Shown here in pieces: positions 26,339-35,361 of a stretch of 49,560 nucleotides of DNA. Source of the DNA: Zavarzinella formosa DSM 19928 (lineage in GTDB: Bacteria > Planctomycetota > Planctomycetia > Gemmatales > Gemmataceae). The stretch covers positions 192,082-241,641 of the forward strand of contig NZ_JH636450.1 of assembly GCF_000255705.1 (NCBI RefSeq). Reading direction: 5' to 3'. The translations under genes were made by a program, and so were the position numbers. Under the pieces are notes generated by a model that did not search any database, was not told where the DNA came from, and was given only the letters and a program-made list of their open reading frames with translations. Position 1 is the stretch's first letter. Each line of letters starts with the position of its first letter.

Positions 26339-29300
26339 GTGCGTAAATGGGCCGTGAAGACACCGGGTGCGGTTGGTCAAACCAAGTCAGCCCGGAAGAT
26401 CCGACAGGCCTTGCATCTGGAAGACCTTGAGTCGCGGACGCTGTTCTCTGTTTCGACCGCCGTGCTGAATTCTTGGTTTGTCTCGGGGCAGGGGGAGTAT
26501 TCCCAGGTCATCAGCGGCGTCAACGGCGGCACCACCATCGGACCCAGCACGACGTGGTCCGGGCAGACGACCGCCGTGATCGGCGATGTCCAGAAGGTCA
26601 GCTATTCCAACAGCGGCAACTACGTTTATGTGAACACGCCGGACCTTGCCAGCTACACGATGGGGCCTTGGTGGAGCGATTCCACCAAGCAGCACCCGTT
26701 CATGAATTATCCGAGCAACCAAAATTCCATCTTCCGGGTGGCGTTGAACACGACCTACCCGTCCGCCACCCATGCCACCGCCGGGGGCGGGCCGGTGGGA
26801 ATCGCCGTCAACGGCGTGGTCTTTTACAACAACGGGGATGCGTTTTCCTATGTCCATTCCTCCGGCGCCGATGTGGGGATGACGGGCGACGGCATTTGGA
26901 ACCGCGAGGCCGAATATGCCGAGTCGGCCACGTTCGACGAGGGCAACGGCCACCAACCTGGCAACGGCCAGTATCACTATCACACCGACCCGCCCGCCCT
27001 CCGGGCGCAGCTCAACGACAATATCGACTACGTCGGCACCACGGATGTTTTCCCGTATGATTCGGCGGCCTATCTTCTGACGCACGGCGACGATGCCAGC
27101 GAAGATTTCGTCGATCACACGACTAATCTGCACCATTCGCCGATCATCGGCTGGATGTTCGACGGCTATCCGATTTACGGGCCGTATGGCTACTCCGATC
27201 CCACGGACCCCACCAGCCCCGTCGTCCGGATGCAGTCCAGCTTTTCCCTGCGAACCGACCTGACGACCGGCAGCCCGCGTATCTCGGTCCCCGGCTGGTC
27301 GGCGGCGCTTGATTCCGCCAAACTTGGCGCCACCGCCGCCGCCACGGCGCCCGATGCCTTTTACACCATGACGACGGCACAACAATCGTCCTATGCCGGT
27401 CCGACCGTGAGTTCGACTTACCCGCTTGGCCGCTATGGCGAAGACTATGCCTATGTGCCCGGCTCCGGGAATCTGGATCAATTCAACGGTCGTTGGTGTG
27501 TCACCCCCGAATTCTCCAACGGCACCTACGCCTATTTCGACACCATCGATTCAACCGGGGCGGCCGCTTTCCCATACATTCTTGGCCGGCAGTATTACGG
27601 GTCTTCCATGAGTTCGGGCAAGGTGACGAGCATCACCGAATCCGTCACCACGGCGTTTGATGTCTCGACCAACACGGCCCCGGTGGTCTCCGGTCCCTTG
27701 GCCGTTTCGGTCGGCCGTTCCGCCGCGTTGAGCTTCACCGCCGGCAACCTGATTACGGTCTCCGATGTCGATGCGGCGGCTTCCGAAAGCGTGACCGTGA
27801 CCGCCACGGCCGGGACGGTGAATGTCAATCTCTCTTCCGGCCTTGCCTCGGGCGCGACCATCAGTGCCGGGGCCAACAACTCATCAACACTCACCCTTTC
27901 CGGCAATATTGTCCTGCTCAATGCCGCCTTGGCGACGCTGACTTACACGGCCCCCGGTTCGGGCACGACCGCCACGCTGACCGTCCGGGCCAATGACGGC
28001 AGCGCGTCGAACAATCTCAGCAACACGCTGACCACGACGGTCACGATCACCAACGCCGCCCCGGTCATGTCCGGCCCGGCGAGCGGCAGCGTCGCGCATA
28101 ACGGCACGCTGGCGTTCACGGGAACCGGCAATGTCTTTTCGGTGGCCGATTCGGATTCGACGAATGAAACCATCACGCTCTCGGTGACCGCCGGGGTGTT
28201 GAACGTGACGGTCGGCGGCACGACCGTCACCGGCAATCGCAGCGGTTCCCTGAGCATCGCGGGGACGCTGGCCGCCGTGAACACGGCCCTCGGCACGCTG
28301 ACTTACACGGCCCCCGGCGCGGGAGCAAGCGTCACCCTCACCACACAAGCCAACGACGGCAGCGGATCGAACAATCTCAGCAACACCATCACCACGACAA
28401 TCACCGTCACCAACGGCGCTCCGACGGACATCGCCCTCTCCGCTTCGATGATTGCGGAGAACCAACCGACGGGCACCACCGTGGGGACGTTCAGCACGAC
28501 CGACCCGGATAGCACAACGTTCACATACACGCTGGCCAGCGGGACCGGTTCCGGCGACAACGCGGCGTTTGTCATCAGCGGCAACACTCTTCAAACGGCC
28601 GCCGTCTTCGACTATGAGACAAAGAAGACTTATAGCATCCGGGTTCGTTCGACGGATCAGGGAGGGCTGTTCACCGAAAAGATTTTCACGATCACCGTGA
28701 CCGATGTGAACGACGCGCCGACGGATGTCACGCTCTCGCCCGCCGTCATCTTGGAGAACCAACCGACGAGGACGACCGTGGGCGCTTTGAGCACAGCCGA
28801 CCCCGATGTTGGCGACACTTTCACATACGGCTTCGTGAGCGGTGTCGGCGGTGATGACAACGGTTCGTTCACACTCAGCGGTAACACGATTCAAACGGCC
28901 GCCGTCTTCGATTACTCGGTTAAGAACTCGTACTCGATCCGAATTCGAGCGACCGATTCGGGCGGCCTGTCCGTTGACAAGGTCGTCACGATCAACGTGG
29001 CCAACATCAACGACCCGCCGACGGATATTTCCCTTTCCAATAACACCACCGCGGAGAATCAACCGGCGGGCACGGGCGTGGGGACGTTCAGCACCACCGA
29101 TCATGACACCGGGGACATGTTCACATACAGCTTGGTGAGCGGCGTTGGCGGCGAGGACAACGGGCAGTTCACCATCAACGGCAACACCCTGCAAACGGCT
29201 GCCGTTTTCGACTATGAAGCCGTGAAAACGTATTCCATTCTCGTGCGTTCCACGGATGTTGGCGGTTTGCACACAGAGAAGCAATTCACCATCAATGTCT

Positions 29301-32300
29301 CGAATGTCAACGACGCCCCGACAGACATCGGATTGTCGGCCGCCTCGGTCGCCGAAAATCAGCCGGCGGGCACGGCGGTCGGTTCGCTGACGACATCCGA
29401 TCAAGATGCCGGGGAAACGTTCACTTACTTGCTTGTGGACGGGCAGGGTTTGAACGACAACGGCGACTTCACGATTAACGGCGACACCCTTCAAACGGCC
29501 GCCAAATTCGACTACGAGACCAAGAAGAGTTACACCGTCCGCGTCCGGTCAACAGATTCGGGCGGGTTGTCTTTTGAAAAAGATCTCACCATCGCGGTGA
29601 GCGATGTCAACGAGGCGCCGACGATCACCGGCGGGCTGTATTCGTTCTTCTATCAAACGGGATTGCCGGACAACACCGTCCTCGGCGCCGTCACCGCGAC
29701 CGATGTGGACGCCGGGGACACCAAGACATTCTCCATCGTGAATGGCGACCCGCTGATCTTTGCGATTCAGCCGACGACCGGGGAAATCTCGTTGCCGGGC
29801 GCGTCGATGATTTCCGGGACTTACAACCTCACCGTGCGGGTGACCGACTCCGGCGGGCTGTTCGATGAGACGAATGTCTTCATCTCGAAGAATGACCGGC
29901 CAGTGGTGACGACGCCGATCCCGGATCAATCGAAGAACGAAGACGCGGCCCCCTTCACGCTGGACCTGACTGATTTCTTCGCGGATACCGAGACGCTCCC
30001 CGCGAATCTCCGGTTTGGCGTGGACTCCAATTCGGCGACTGGAATCGTTTCTTCCTCGCTCGTCGGATCGATGCTGACTCTGACGCCGCTGGCTGATCAA
30101 TTCGGCACGGCGACCTTTGTGGTGCGGGTAACCGACGAGGCGGGGTTGAGTGTGACGGACACATTTAACGTGGTCGTGGCCTCCGTCAACGATCAGCCGA
30201 CTCTTGCGGACATCGCCAATCCGGCGGCCATCCTTGAGGATGCCCCGGAACAAACGGTGACGCTCTCGGGTGTCTCCCCCGGCCTGCCCGCCAACGAGTC
30301 GGGCCAGGCGTTGTCCGTCACGGCCGTTTCGAGCAACACGAGTTTGATCGCCGCCGTGACCGCCACCCAGGCCAACGGAATCTGGAGCCTCAATTACACG
30401 CCGCTGCCCGACGCCAATGGTTCGACGGTCATCACGGTGACCGTCAAGGACGACGGCACGACGGACAACGGGGGCGTTGACACGATCCAGAAGACGTTCA
30501 CGGTCAACGTGACTCCGGTGAACGACCGGCCGGTGATCGACACCGAACCGGGGATTATCGTGGAGATCATCCCGGCGAAGGCGAAAGTGTTCGACGGCTC
30601 TCCGGTAAGTGGGCTGACGGCCCACGTCACCGACGTGGATGCGGGGGCGGTGAAGGGGATCGCCATCGTCTCGGCGTTTTCGTCGTCGTCCACGGGGCAG
30701 TGGCAGTTCAGCACGAACAGCGGCGTGAACTGGACCGACATCACAGGAACTGGCAACGCAAGCGCGTTGTTGCTGGCCGATATCCCGGCGAACCGGGTTC
30801 GGTTCAAGCCGAATGCCACGTTCACCGGCTTTGCCTCGTTGAGCTACAAGCCTTGGGACATGACGACGGACACGGCGACCACGGGAATGACGCCCTCCTT
30901 CGGCAACACGCTCCTCGGCACCGCCTATGGCACGGCCACCGAAAAAGCCTCGGTGTCCGTTGGCAAAACAACGCCAGCCATCGGACTTGACGGCAATCCC
31001 CGCTTCACCACGATTTCCGAAAACTCGACTTCTCCGGCGGGCGATCAGGCAAAGATTCTTCTTGGCCAACTGGCGAACGATATGGACAAGAAAAACGTGC
31101 TGGGCCTCGCGGTGACGGATGTTGACGACACCCACGGGAAGTGGCAGTGGCAATCAGCCGGGAAGTGGACGGACATCACCGGGGTTTCGGATTCCGCGGC
31201 GTTACTGCTCGGGCCGACGACGAAGGTGCGGTTCCTGCCAAACACCGGTTTCTTCGGCACGGCCTCGCTGGGCTACCGGGTGTGGGATCAATCCGTCGGC
31301 AAGATCGGCGAGCGGGCGGTGATGGCGGTTGGCACCGCGTTCAGCGCCGTCAAGGACACGGCCGAGGTGAGTGTGATTGCCCGGCCGGTGTTGGACATCT
31401 CCCCGGAGCGAAAGCTGGTTTCGAGCGTTCTCGTCGGCAATTTGCTAACAGGGGCGGTCACCGACACCGGCGCCGACTCGGTCGGCATCGCCATCACCGG
31501 ATTGACCGGCAAAGGGACGTGGTCATACGAGATCGCCGGTGGCGGGGCGGTGCCGATCACCAAGGCGACGCTGGCGTCGGCGTTGTTGCTGCCGCCGGAG
31601 GCCATGCTCACATTCGTTCCGGCCGTCACGGGCTTCGCCGGGGCCCCCGTCAGTTACAAGGCATGGAATATCGCCACTCTCCCTGGCCATGCGGGCGACC
31701 GGGCCAACGCCTCCGGGATGGCGTTTAGCTTCATGACCGAGACGTTGGCCGTGGACGGGCCAACATTAGGCAACACAGCCCCGGCCATTGGAAACACGGC
31801 CGTTAACCTCGGGACGATCACCGAAGATCCGAAGACCAACGCCGGGATAACGGTGAAAAGCATCATCACGGCGGCGAAGATCACCGACGCGAACAAGACC
31901 GACCGGAAGGGCACCGCCCTCACCGATGCCGACGACGCCAACGGAACGTGGCAGTATTCCCTTGATGGCAAGAACTGGCTTGCCGTGGGCACGGTGACGG
32001 CGGGGAACGCGCTGGCATTGGCCGACACCGCCAGATTGCGGTACGTTCCGGCCGCCAACTTCCACGGTTCGGCGACGATCACGTTCCACGCCTGGGATGA
32101 AACCACCGGCACATCCGGGGATTATCTTGACTCGACCATCGGCACGGCTTTCAGCGCCGACGAGGGGACAGCCACGCAGGTCGTTTCTTCGGTGAATGAC
32201 TCGCCGATTCTCGACACCGCCGGGATAAAGTTTCTGCCGCTCATCCCGTCTGGTGGAATGTCAAACACGGTCACGGTGGCGACACTGGTCGCCGGGACGA

Positions 32301-33427
32301 CTGACGCAGACACGCCCGTCAACGAGATTGGCATTGCCATCACGGCGGCAAGCGGGCCGGGCCAGTGGAAATACAGCACGGATGGATCATCCTTCAACAG
32401 CCTGCCGAAATTCCCGGCATATCTGCCGCCGACAACGCTGTTGCGATTTGACGGCGATTCGGGCAAGAAGGGGCTGGCTTCCCTGACCTATCAGGCATGG
32501 GACGGAACAAGCACAAAGGCGGATTCATTAAGCACGGGCAAGGAGACATTGACCGTCGAAGTCGGCAATGAAGCCCCGACACTGACCGTGCCGGGGGTAT
32601 TCCCCTCGATCACGGAAGATCCGAAGACCAATTTGGGATATGCGGTCTCCAAACTCCTCGGGACAAACTTCCAAGACACGGCTGTTGGCAAAAAGGGGAT
32701 CGCGGTCACGGGGGTTGACACCGGCGCCATCGGCGAATGGCAGTACACATTGAACGCCGGCAAAACATGGACGGCCATCACCGGCGTGAGTGATTCCACC
32801 GCCCTGCTTCTGACGGACACGATGAAGATTCGATTTTCGCCCGGCAAGGACCAATTCAGCACGGCCGGGAGTGAACCGAAGATCACCTACAAGGGGTGGG
32901 ACCAAACGGCGGGCGCCTCCGGTGAAGTTGCGGACACGACGGACGCAGGCCTCAACGCCTTTAGTGCGGCGGTGACCTCGAAGATCACGGTCACCTCGGT
33001 GTTTGACGCTCCGACATTGGATATTGGCAAATTGCAATCTGTGGCGGGCACGACGACCGGCGTGGCCGCGTTGCTGGCGGGGGCGGTGAGCAGTCCCGAA
33101 AGCACATCGTTCGGCATCGCGGTGACGGGGTTGACCGGCAAGGGAACATGGCAGGCCGACACCGGATCGGGGTTCGTGAACATCGGCAAAGTGTCGGCGA
33201 CGGCGGCGGTGCTGCTGCCGTCCACCGCCACGTTGATGTTTGTCCCGGCCGCCGGATCGGCCGCCCAAGTCGCCACGCTGAGTTACAAGGCTTGGGATTC
33301 GCAAAACGGCAACCTGGCCGGGTTGGTCAGCACCATCGCCAAAGACACGAAGAACTACTTCAGCACGGCCGTCGAAACACTGAGCGTGGCGATTGGCAAC
33401 AATAGGCCGAGCTTGGGCAAATTTTAG
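26339..33427 (+). CDS. Giant YHYH-domain protein with cadherin-like and Ig-like repeats
   Basis: A 2362-residue exported protein. The N-terminus has LHLEDLESRTLF, the same type of motif as the M36 giant. Residues about 40-430 are a YHYH domain: NGVVFYNNGD, GNGQYHYHTDP (Y212-H215), HSPIIGWMFDGYPIYGPYG, LDQFNGRWCVTPEF. Two Ig-like units of VTVxATxGxVN type follow (about 440-690), then cadherin-like repeats with the AENQPxGTxVG and DYExKKxYxIRVRSTDxGG pattern (DNA 28420-29890), two unlike linker domains, and seven Ig-like repeats like those of the M36 protein (30520-33420). It ends NNRPSLGKF. The GTG start follows AAGGGGAG. YHYH function is uncertain; a role in surface adhesion or matrix is an inference. 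Confidence 0.92.
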   Translation: MRKWAVKTPGAVGQTKSARKIRQALHLEDLESRTLFSVSTAVLNSWFVSGQGEYSQVISGVNGGTTIGPSTTWSGQTTAVIGDVQKVSYSNSGNYVYVNTPDLASYTMGPWWSDSTKQHPFMNYPSNQNSIFRVALNTTYPSATHATAGGGPVGIAVNGVVFYNNGDAFSYVHSSGADVGMTGDGIWNREAEYAESATFDEGNGHQPGNGQYHYHTDPPALRAQLNDNIDYVGTTDVFPYDSAAYLLTHGDDASEDFVDHTTNLHHSPIIGWMFDGYPIYGPYGYSDPTDPTSPVVRMQSSFSLRTDLTTGSPRISVPGWSAALDSAKLGATAAATAPDAFYTMTTAQQSSYAGPTVSSTYPLGRYGEDYAYVPGSGNLDQFNGRWCVTPEFSNGTYAYFDTIDSTGAAAFPYILGRQYYGSSMSSGKVTSITESVTTAFDVSTNTAPVVSGPLAVSVGRSAALSFTAGNLITVSDVDAAASESVTVTATAGTVNVNLSSGLASGATISAGANNSSTLTLSGNIVLLNAALATLTYTAPGSGTTATLTVRANDGSASNNLSNTLTTTVTITNAAPVMSGPASGSVAHNGTLAFTGTGNVFSVADSDSTNETITLSVTAGVLNVTVGGTTVTGNRSGSLSIAGTLAAVNTALGTLTYTAPGAGASVTLTTQANDGSGSNNLSNTITTTITVTNGAPTDIALSASMIAENQPTGTTVGTFSTTDPDSTTFTYTLASGTGSGDNAAFVISGNTLQTAAVFDYETKKTYSIRVRSTDQGGLFTEKIFTITVTDVNDAPTDVTLSPAVILENQPTRTTVGALSTADPDVGDTFTYGFVSGVGGDDNGSFTLSGNTIQTAAVFDYSVKNSYSIRIRATDSGGLSVDKVVTINVANINDPPTDISLSNNTTAENQPAGTGVGTFSTTDHDTGDMFTYSLVSGVGGEDNGQFTINGNTLQTAAVFDYEAVKTYSILVRSTDVGGLHTEKQFTINVSNVNDAPTDIGLSAASVAENQPAGTAVGSLTTSDQDAGETFTYLLVDGQGLNDNGDFTINGDTLQTAAKFDYETKKSYTVRVRSTDSGGLSFEKDLTIAVSDVNEAPTITGGLYSFFYQTGLPDNTVLGAVTATDVDAGDTKTFSIVNGDPLIFAIQPTTGEISLPGASMISGTYNLTVRVTDSGGLFDETNVFISKNDRPVVTTPIPDQSKNEDAAPFTLDLTDFFADTETLPANLRFGVDSNSATGIVSSSLVGSMLTLTPLADQFGTATFVVRVTDEAGLSVTDTFNVVVASVNDQPTLADIANPAAILEDAPEQTVTLSGVSPGLPANESGQALSVTAVSSNTSLIAAVTATQANGIWSLNYTPLPDANGSTVITVTVKDDGTTDNGGVDTIQKTFTVNVTPVNDRPVIDTEPGIIVEIIPAKAKVFDGSPVSGLTAHVTDVDAGAVKGIAIVSAFSSSSTGQWQFSTNSGVNWTDITGTGNASALLLADIPANRVRFKPNATFTGFASLSYKPWDMTTDTATTGMTPSFGNTLLGTAYGTATEKASVSVGKTTPAIGLDGNPRFTTISENSTSPAGDQAKILLGQLANDMDKKNVLGLAVTDVDDTHGKWQWQSAGKWTDITGVSDSAALLLGPTTKVRFLPNTGFFGTASLGYRVWDQSVGKIGERAVMAVGTAFSAVKDTAEVSVIARPVLDISPERKLVSSVLVGNLLTGAVTDTGADSVGIAITGLTGKGTWSYEIAGGGAVPITKATLASALLLPPEAMLTFVPAVTGFAGAPVSYKAWNIATLPGHAGDRANASGMAFSFMTETLAVDGPTLGNTAPAIGNTAVNLGTITEDPKTNAGITVKSIITAAKITDANKTDRKGTALTDADDANGTWQYSLDGKNWLAVGTVTAGNALALADTARLRYVPAANFHGSATITFHAWDETTGTSGDYLDSTIGTAFSADEGTATQVVSSVNDSPILDTAGIKFLPLIPSGGMSNTVTVATLVAGTTDADTPVNEIGIAITAASGPGQWKYSTDGSSFNSLPKFPAYLPPTTLLRFDGDSGKKGLASLTYQAWDGTSTKADSLSTGKETLTVEVGNEAPTLTVPGVFPSITEDPKTNLGYAVSKLLGTNFQDTAVGKKGIAVTGVDTGAIGEWQYTLNAGKTWTAITGVSDSTALLLTDTMKIRFSPGKDQFSTAGSEPKITYKGWDQTAGASGEVADTTDAGLNAFSAAVTSKITVTSVFDAPTLDIGKLQSVAGTTTGVAALLAGAVSSPESTSFGIAVTGLTGKGTWQADTGSGFVNIGKVSATAAVLLPSTATLMFVPAAGSAAQVATLSYKAWDSQNGNLAGLVSTIAKDTKNYFSTAVETLSVAIGNNRPSLGKF
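28420..29890 (+). repeat. Five cadherin-like repeats in YHYH protein
   Basis: Five units of about 98 codons begin near 28420, 28715, 29015, 29313 and 29615. The first four share AENQPxGT, a NGxTLQTAAVFDYE-like strand and the RVRSTDxGGL strand, with NDAPT between units; the fifth is diverged. Calcium-site residues (DxND, TDxDxGD) are visible, as in bacterial cadherin-like domains. Confidence 0.85.
30520..33420 (+). repeat. Seven Ig-like repeats shared with the M36 giant
   Basis: Units begin near 30520, 30970, 31381, 31780, 32200, 32570 and 33005, about 120-150 codons each. They carry the same core as the C-terminal half of the M36 protein: G-I-A-(I/V)-T, W-x-(Y/F)-S, LLL...VRF and KAWDQT-type strands. 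Similarity is at protein level; I see no long identical DNA blocks here. Confidence 0.8.
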
Positions 33428-33439
33428 GTACGGCCCGGC

Positions 33440-34237
33440 TCACATCCCGTGAGAGTGTCCGCAGCCGTCGTCGTGTTCGCAGTGTTCGCCGTCGGCATGG
33501 TCGTGGCCGTAGAGGCGTTTCCCCTGGCCGAAGGTGGTGCCCATGAGTTCGGGCGTCAAAACTTCGCCCGGCGGGCCTTGGCACACCACTTTGCCGTTTT
33601 GCAGGCAAAGCACATGATGGGAATGCTCGCTGACAATGGAAATGTCGTGCGAGACGATCAGGATGGAGACGCCCTGCCGACGGTTGATGTCAGCCAGCAG
33701 GTCGTAAAAGGGCTTCTCGTCGGCGAAGTCGATGCCGGCCGCCGGTTCGTCGAGAAGCAGCAATTCCGGGTTCGGTTGCAGGGCGAGACTGAGCAATACC
33801 CGTTGAAGTTCTCCGCCGGAGAGCTTGGCGATGGGGCGGTTGAGCAGGTGTCTGGCCCCGACAATCGACAGCAACCGGTCGGCTGTTTGCGTCACCCGTT
33901 CGGCGATTCCCAAAAAGATGGGGCGCCGTTGCAGAGACAAGGCGAAAAACTCCCGCACCGTCAGCGGCAACCGGCCGTCAATGGCCAGCTTTTGCGGCAC
34001 GTAGCCGACATGTTTCGGTTGCGGAAGCGTGTGGTCGTGGCCGCAGAAAAACTTGATCTGGCCGCGATAGGGAATCTCGCGGATCAGCGCCTTGAGCAAG
34101 GTGGACTTGCCGGACCCGTTCAGGCCGATCAACGCGGTGATCTTGTTGCGCAAGATATCCGCGTTGACGCCGTTGAGGATCTGGCGGCCGCCAAGGGAAA
34201 TCGACAGGTTTTGGATGGACGCGAGGACAGGATTCAT
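33440..34237 (-). CDS. Zinc/manganese ABC transporter ATP-binding protein
   Basis: A 265-residue ABC ATPase of the metal-uptake (ZnuC/MntB-type) family. It has Walker A GLNGSGKST, the signature LSGGELQRV, Walker B LLLLDEPAAGID and the switch histidine in IVSHD. The last 25 residues are rich in histidine, with cysteine and acid (YGHDHADGEHCEHDDGCGHSHGM region), a metal-binding tail common in such ATPases. It overlaps the binding-protein gene by 4 bp (ATGA) and is translationally coupled to it. No permease gene follows; the gene ends 12 bp from the convergent giant gene. Whether the metal is zinc or manganese cannot be fixed from this alone. Confidence 0.93.
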   Translation of the reverse strand: MNPVLASIQNLSISLGGRQILNGVNADILRNKITALIGLNGSGKSTLLKALIREIPYRGQIKFFCGHDHTLPQPKHVGYVPQKLAIDGRLPLTVREFFALSLQRRPIFLGIAERVTQTADRLLSIVGARHLLNRPIAKLSGGELQRVLLSLALQPNPELLLLDEPAAGIDFADEKPFYDLLADINRRQGVSILIVSHDISIVSEHSHHVLCLQNGKVVCQGPPGEVLTPELMGTTFGQGKRLYGHDHADGEHCEHDDGCGHSHGM

Positions 34238-35211
34238 TTCAACACGCTCGCGAGGTTGGCCAGATTTTCCCGCATCACTCGTTCATACAGATCCGGGCTG
34301 AGTTCCACTTCATCGGCCGTTTCCAGCGGGTCCACGGCGGCAAATTGGGCGTCCACCGGGTTGTCCTTGGACTTTTGCAATGTCTCGCGGATCACGCGGG
34401 CCGACGTGGTTCGCGGGAACTGCGGTTCCACGGCGATCACGCGGATTTTCTGTTTTTGACAGATCCGGACGATTTCGTTGATGTCGTCCGTCGTGGGTTC
34501 GACTCCTTCTTTGGTTTCAATCACCGCGCCGACTTTGATGCCGTAGGACTCGGAGAAATACTGGAGCGAATCGTGGAAGGTGACAAACTTCTTCTCGCTC
34601 TTGTCCGCGAAGAGTTTTTTGCCGTCTTCCTCCAAGGTGTCGAGCTTTTTCAGATATTCGGCCGCCCGGCGGTCGAAATTGGCCGCGTGGGCCGGATCGA
34701 GTTTCTTAAATTCCTCGCGGATGGCCTCGACCATTTTCTTCGCATGGCGAATGCCAAGCCAGACGTGCGGATCAAACCCGTGATCGTGCTTTTCGCCGGG
34801 GTTGTGCGCGTGGTTGCATTCTCCCTCATGGAGCCAGTCTTCGTTGATAGCCTTGCCGAGGAAGACGGCATTCCACTTCTTGTTCCCGGCCGGTTTTTCC
34901 AGTTTTTTGACGACGTAGTCATCCAATCCGAGGCCGTTGGCGAGAAAAACATCGCACCCGCGAGCCAGTTGGATTTCCCGGTCGGTCACCTCGCCGTGGA
35001 AATGAATCCCGCGATTGGTCGTCAGCGATTTGAGGACGATATCATCCCCGCCGACGGCCGCCGCGAAACTGTAGAGACCGGGGAAGGAGACGAGAACCTT
35101 GGGCTTTGACCCGGCGCTTCCCCACTCATCGGAAGAGGTGCGGAACGAACAGCCCGTCAAACCAATGAAAGCGGCGGTGATGGCCGCCAGGAAGAGGCGT
35201 CGTGATTTCAT
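34234..35211 (-). CDS. Zinc/manganese ABC transporter substrate-binding lipoprotein
   Basis: A 325-residue ZnuA-type binding protein. The start MKSRRLFLAAITAAFIGLTGC is a lipoprotein signal with the lipidated cysteine at residue 21. Candidate metal ligands are in IHFHGEVTD, FDPHVWLG, VTFHDSLQYF and the acidic residue in AVEPQFP. A histidine-rich loop (HEGECNHAHNPGEKHDHG) between the first two sites is typical of zinc rather than manganese binders. ATG 35211 gives the best signal; ATG 35220 and a TTG at 35229 are in frame. It is the first gene of a two-gene operon with the ATPase, and a palindrome lies just upstream. Confidence 0.93.
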   Translation of the reverse strand: MKSRRLFLAAITAAFIGLTGCSFRTSSDEWGSAGSKPKVLVSFPGLYSFAAAVGGDDIVLKSLTTNRGIHFHGEVTDREIQLARGCDVFLANGLGLDDYVVKKLEKPAGNKKWNAVFLGKAINEDWLHEGECNHAHNPGEKHDHGFDPHVWLGIRHAKKMVEAIREEFKKLDPAHAANFDRRAAEYLKKLDTLEEDGKKLFADKSEKKFVTFHDSLQYFSESYGIKVGAVIETKEGVEPTTDDINEIVRICQKQKIRVIAVEPQFPRTTSARVIRETLQKSKDNPVDAQFAAVDPLETADEVELSPDLYERVMRENLANLASVLK

Positions 35212-35237
35212 CGAAGGCATCCGGGGCAATAACGTAT

Positions 35238-35249
35238 TACAATATTGTA
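35238..35249. promoter_or_regulatory. Palindromic operator/promoter candidate for metal-uptake operon
   Basis: TACAATATTGTA is a perfect 12-bp palindrome 27 nt before the chosen binding-protein ATG, flanked by ACG and CGT that extend the symmetry with an offset. Each half is TACAAT, close to a -10 box, on both strands. AT-rich palindromes of this kind over promoters are usual for metal regulators such as Zur or MntR, but no regulator gene is in the window and the exact consensus is not matched. Confidence 0.45.
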
Positions 35250-35321
35250 CGTCCGGGATGTGTTTTCAGTTTTCTGTTTTTGGTTTTCGGCCAAAGAATC
35301 AGCTAGAACGAAATTGGGTGA

Positions 35322-35350
35322 AGAGTTCTCTGTGCGAGAACTCTTTTTTT
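35322..35350 (+). terminator. Strong intrinsic terminator facing away from metal operon
   Basis: AGAGTTCTC (35322-35330) pairs perfectly with GAGAACTCT (35336-35344) around a 5-nt loop, followed by a run of seven T residues ending at 35350. This is a textbook plus-strand terminator, yet no plus-strand gene precedes it: the nearest genes on both sides are on the minus strand. On the minus strand the stem is preceded by A residues and followed by TCACCC, so it is a poor terminator for the oxidase gene. Confidence 0.75.
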
Positions 35351-35361
35351 CCACACATCTT

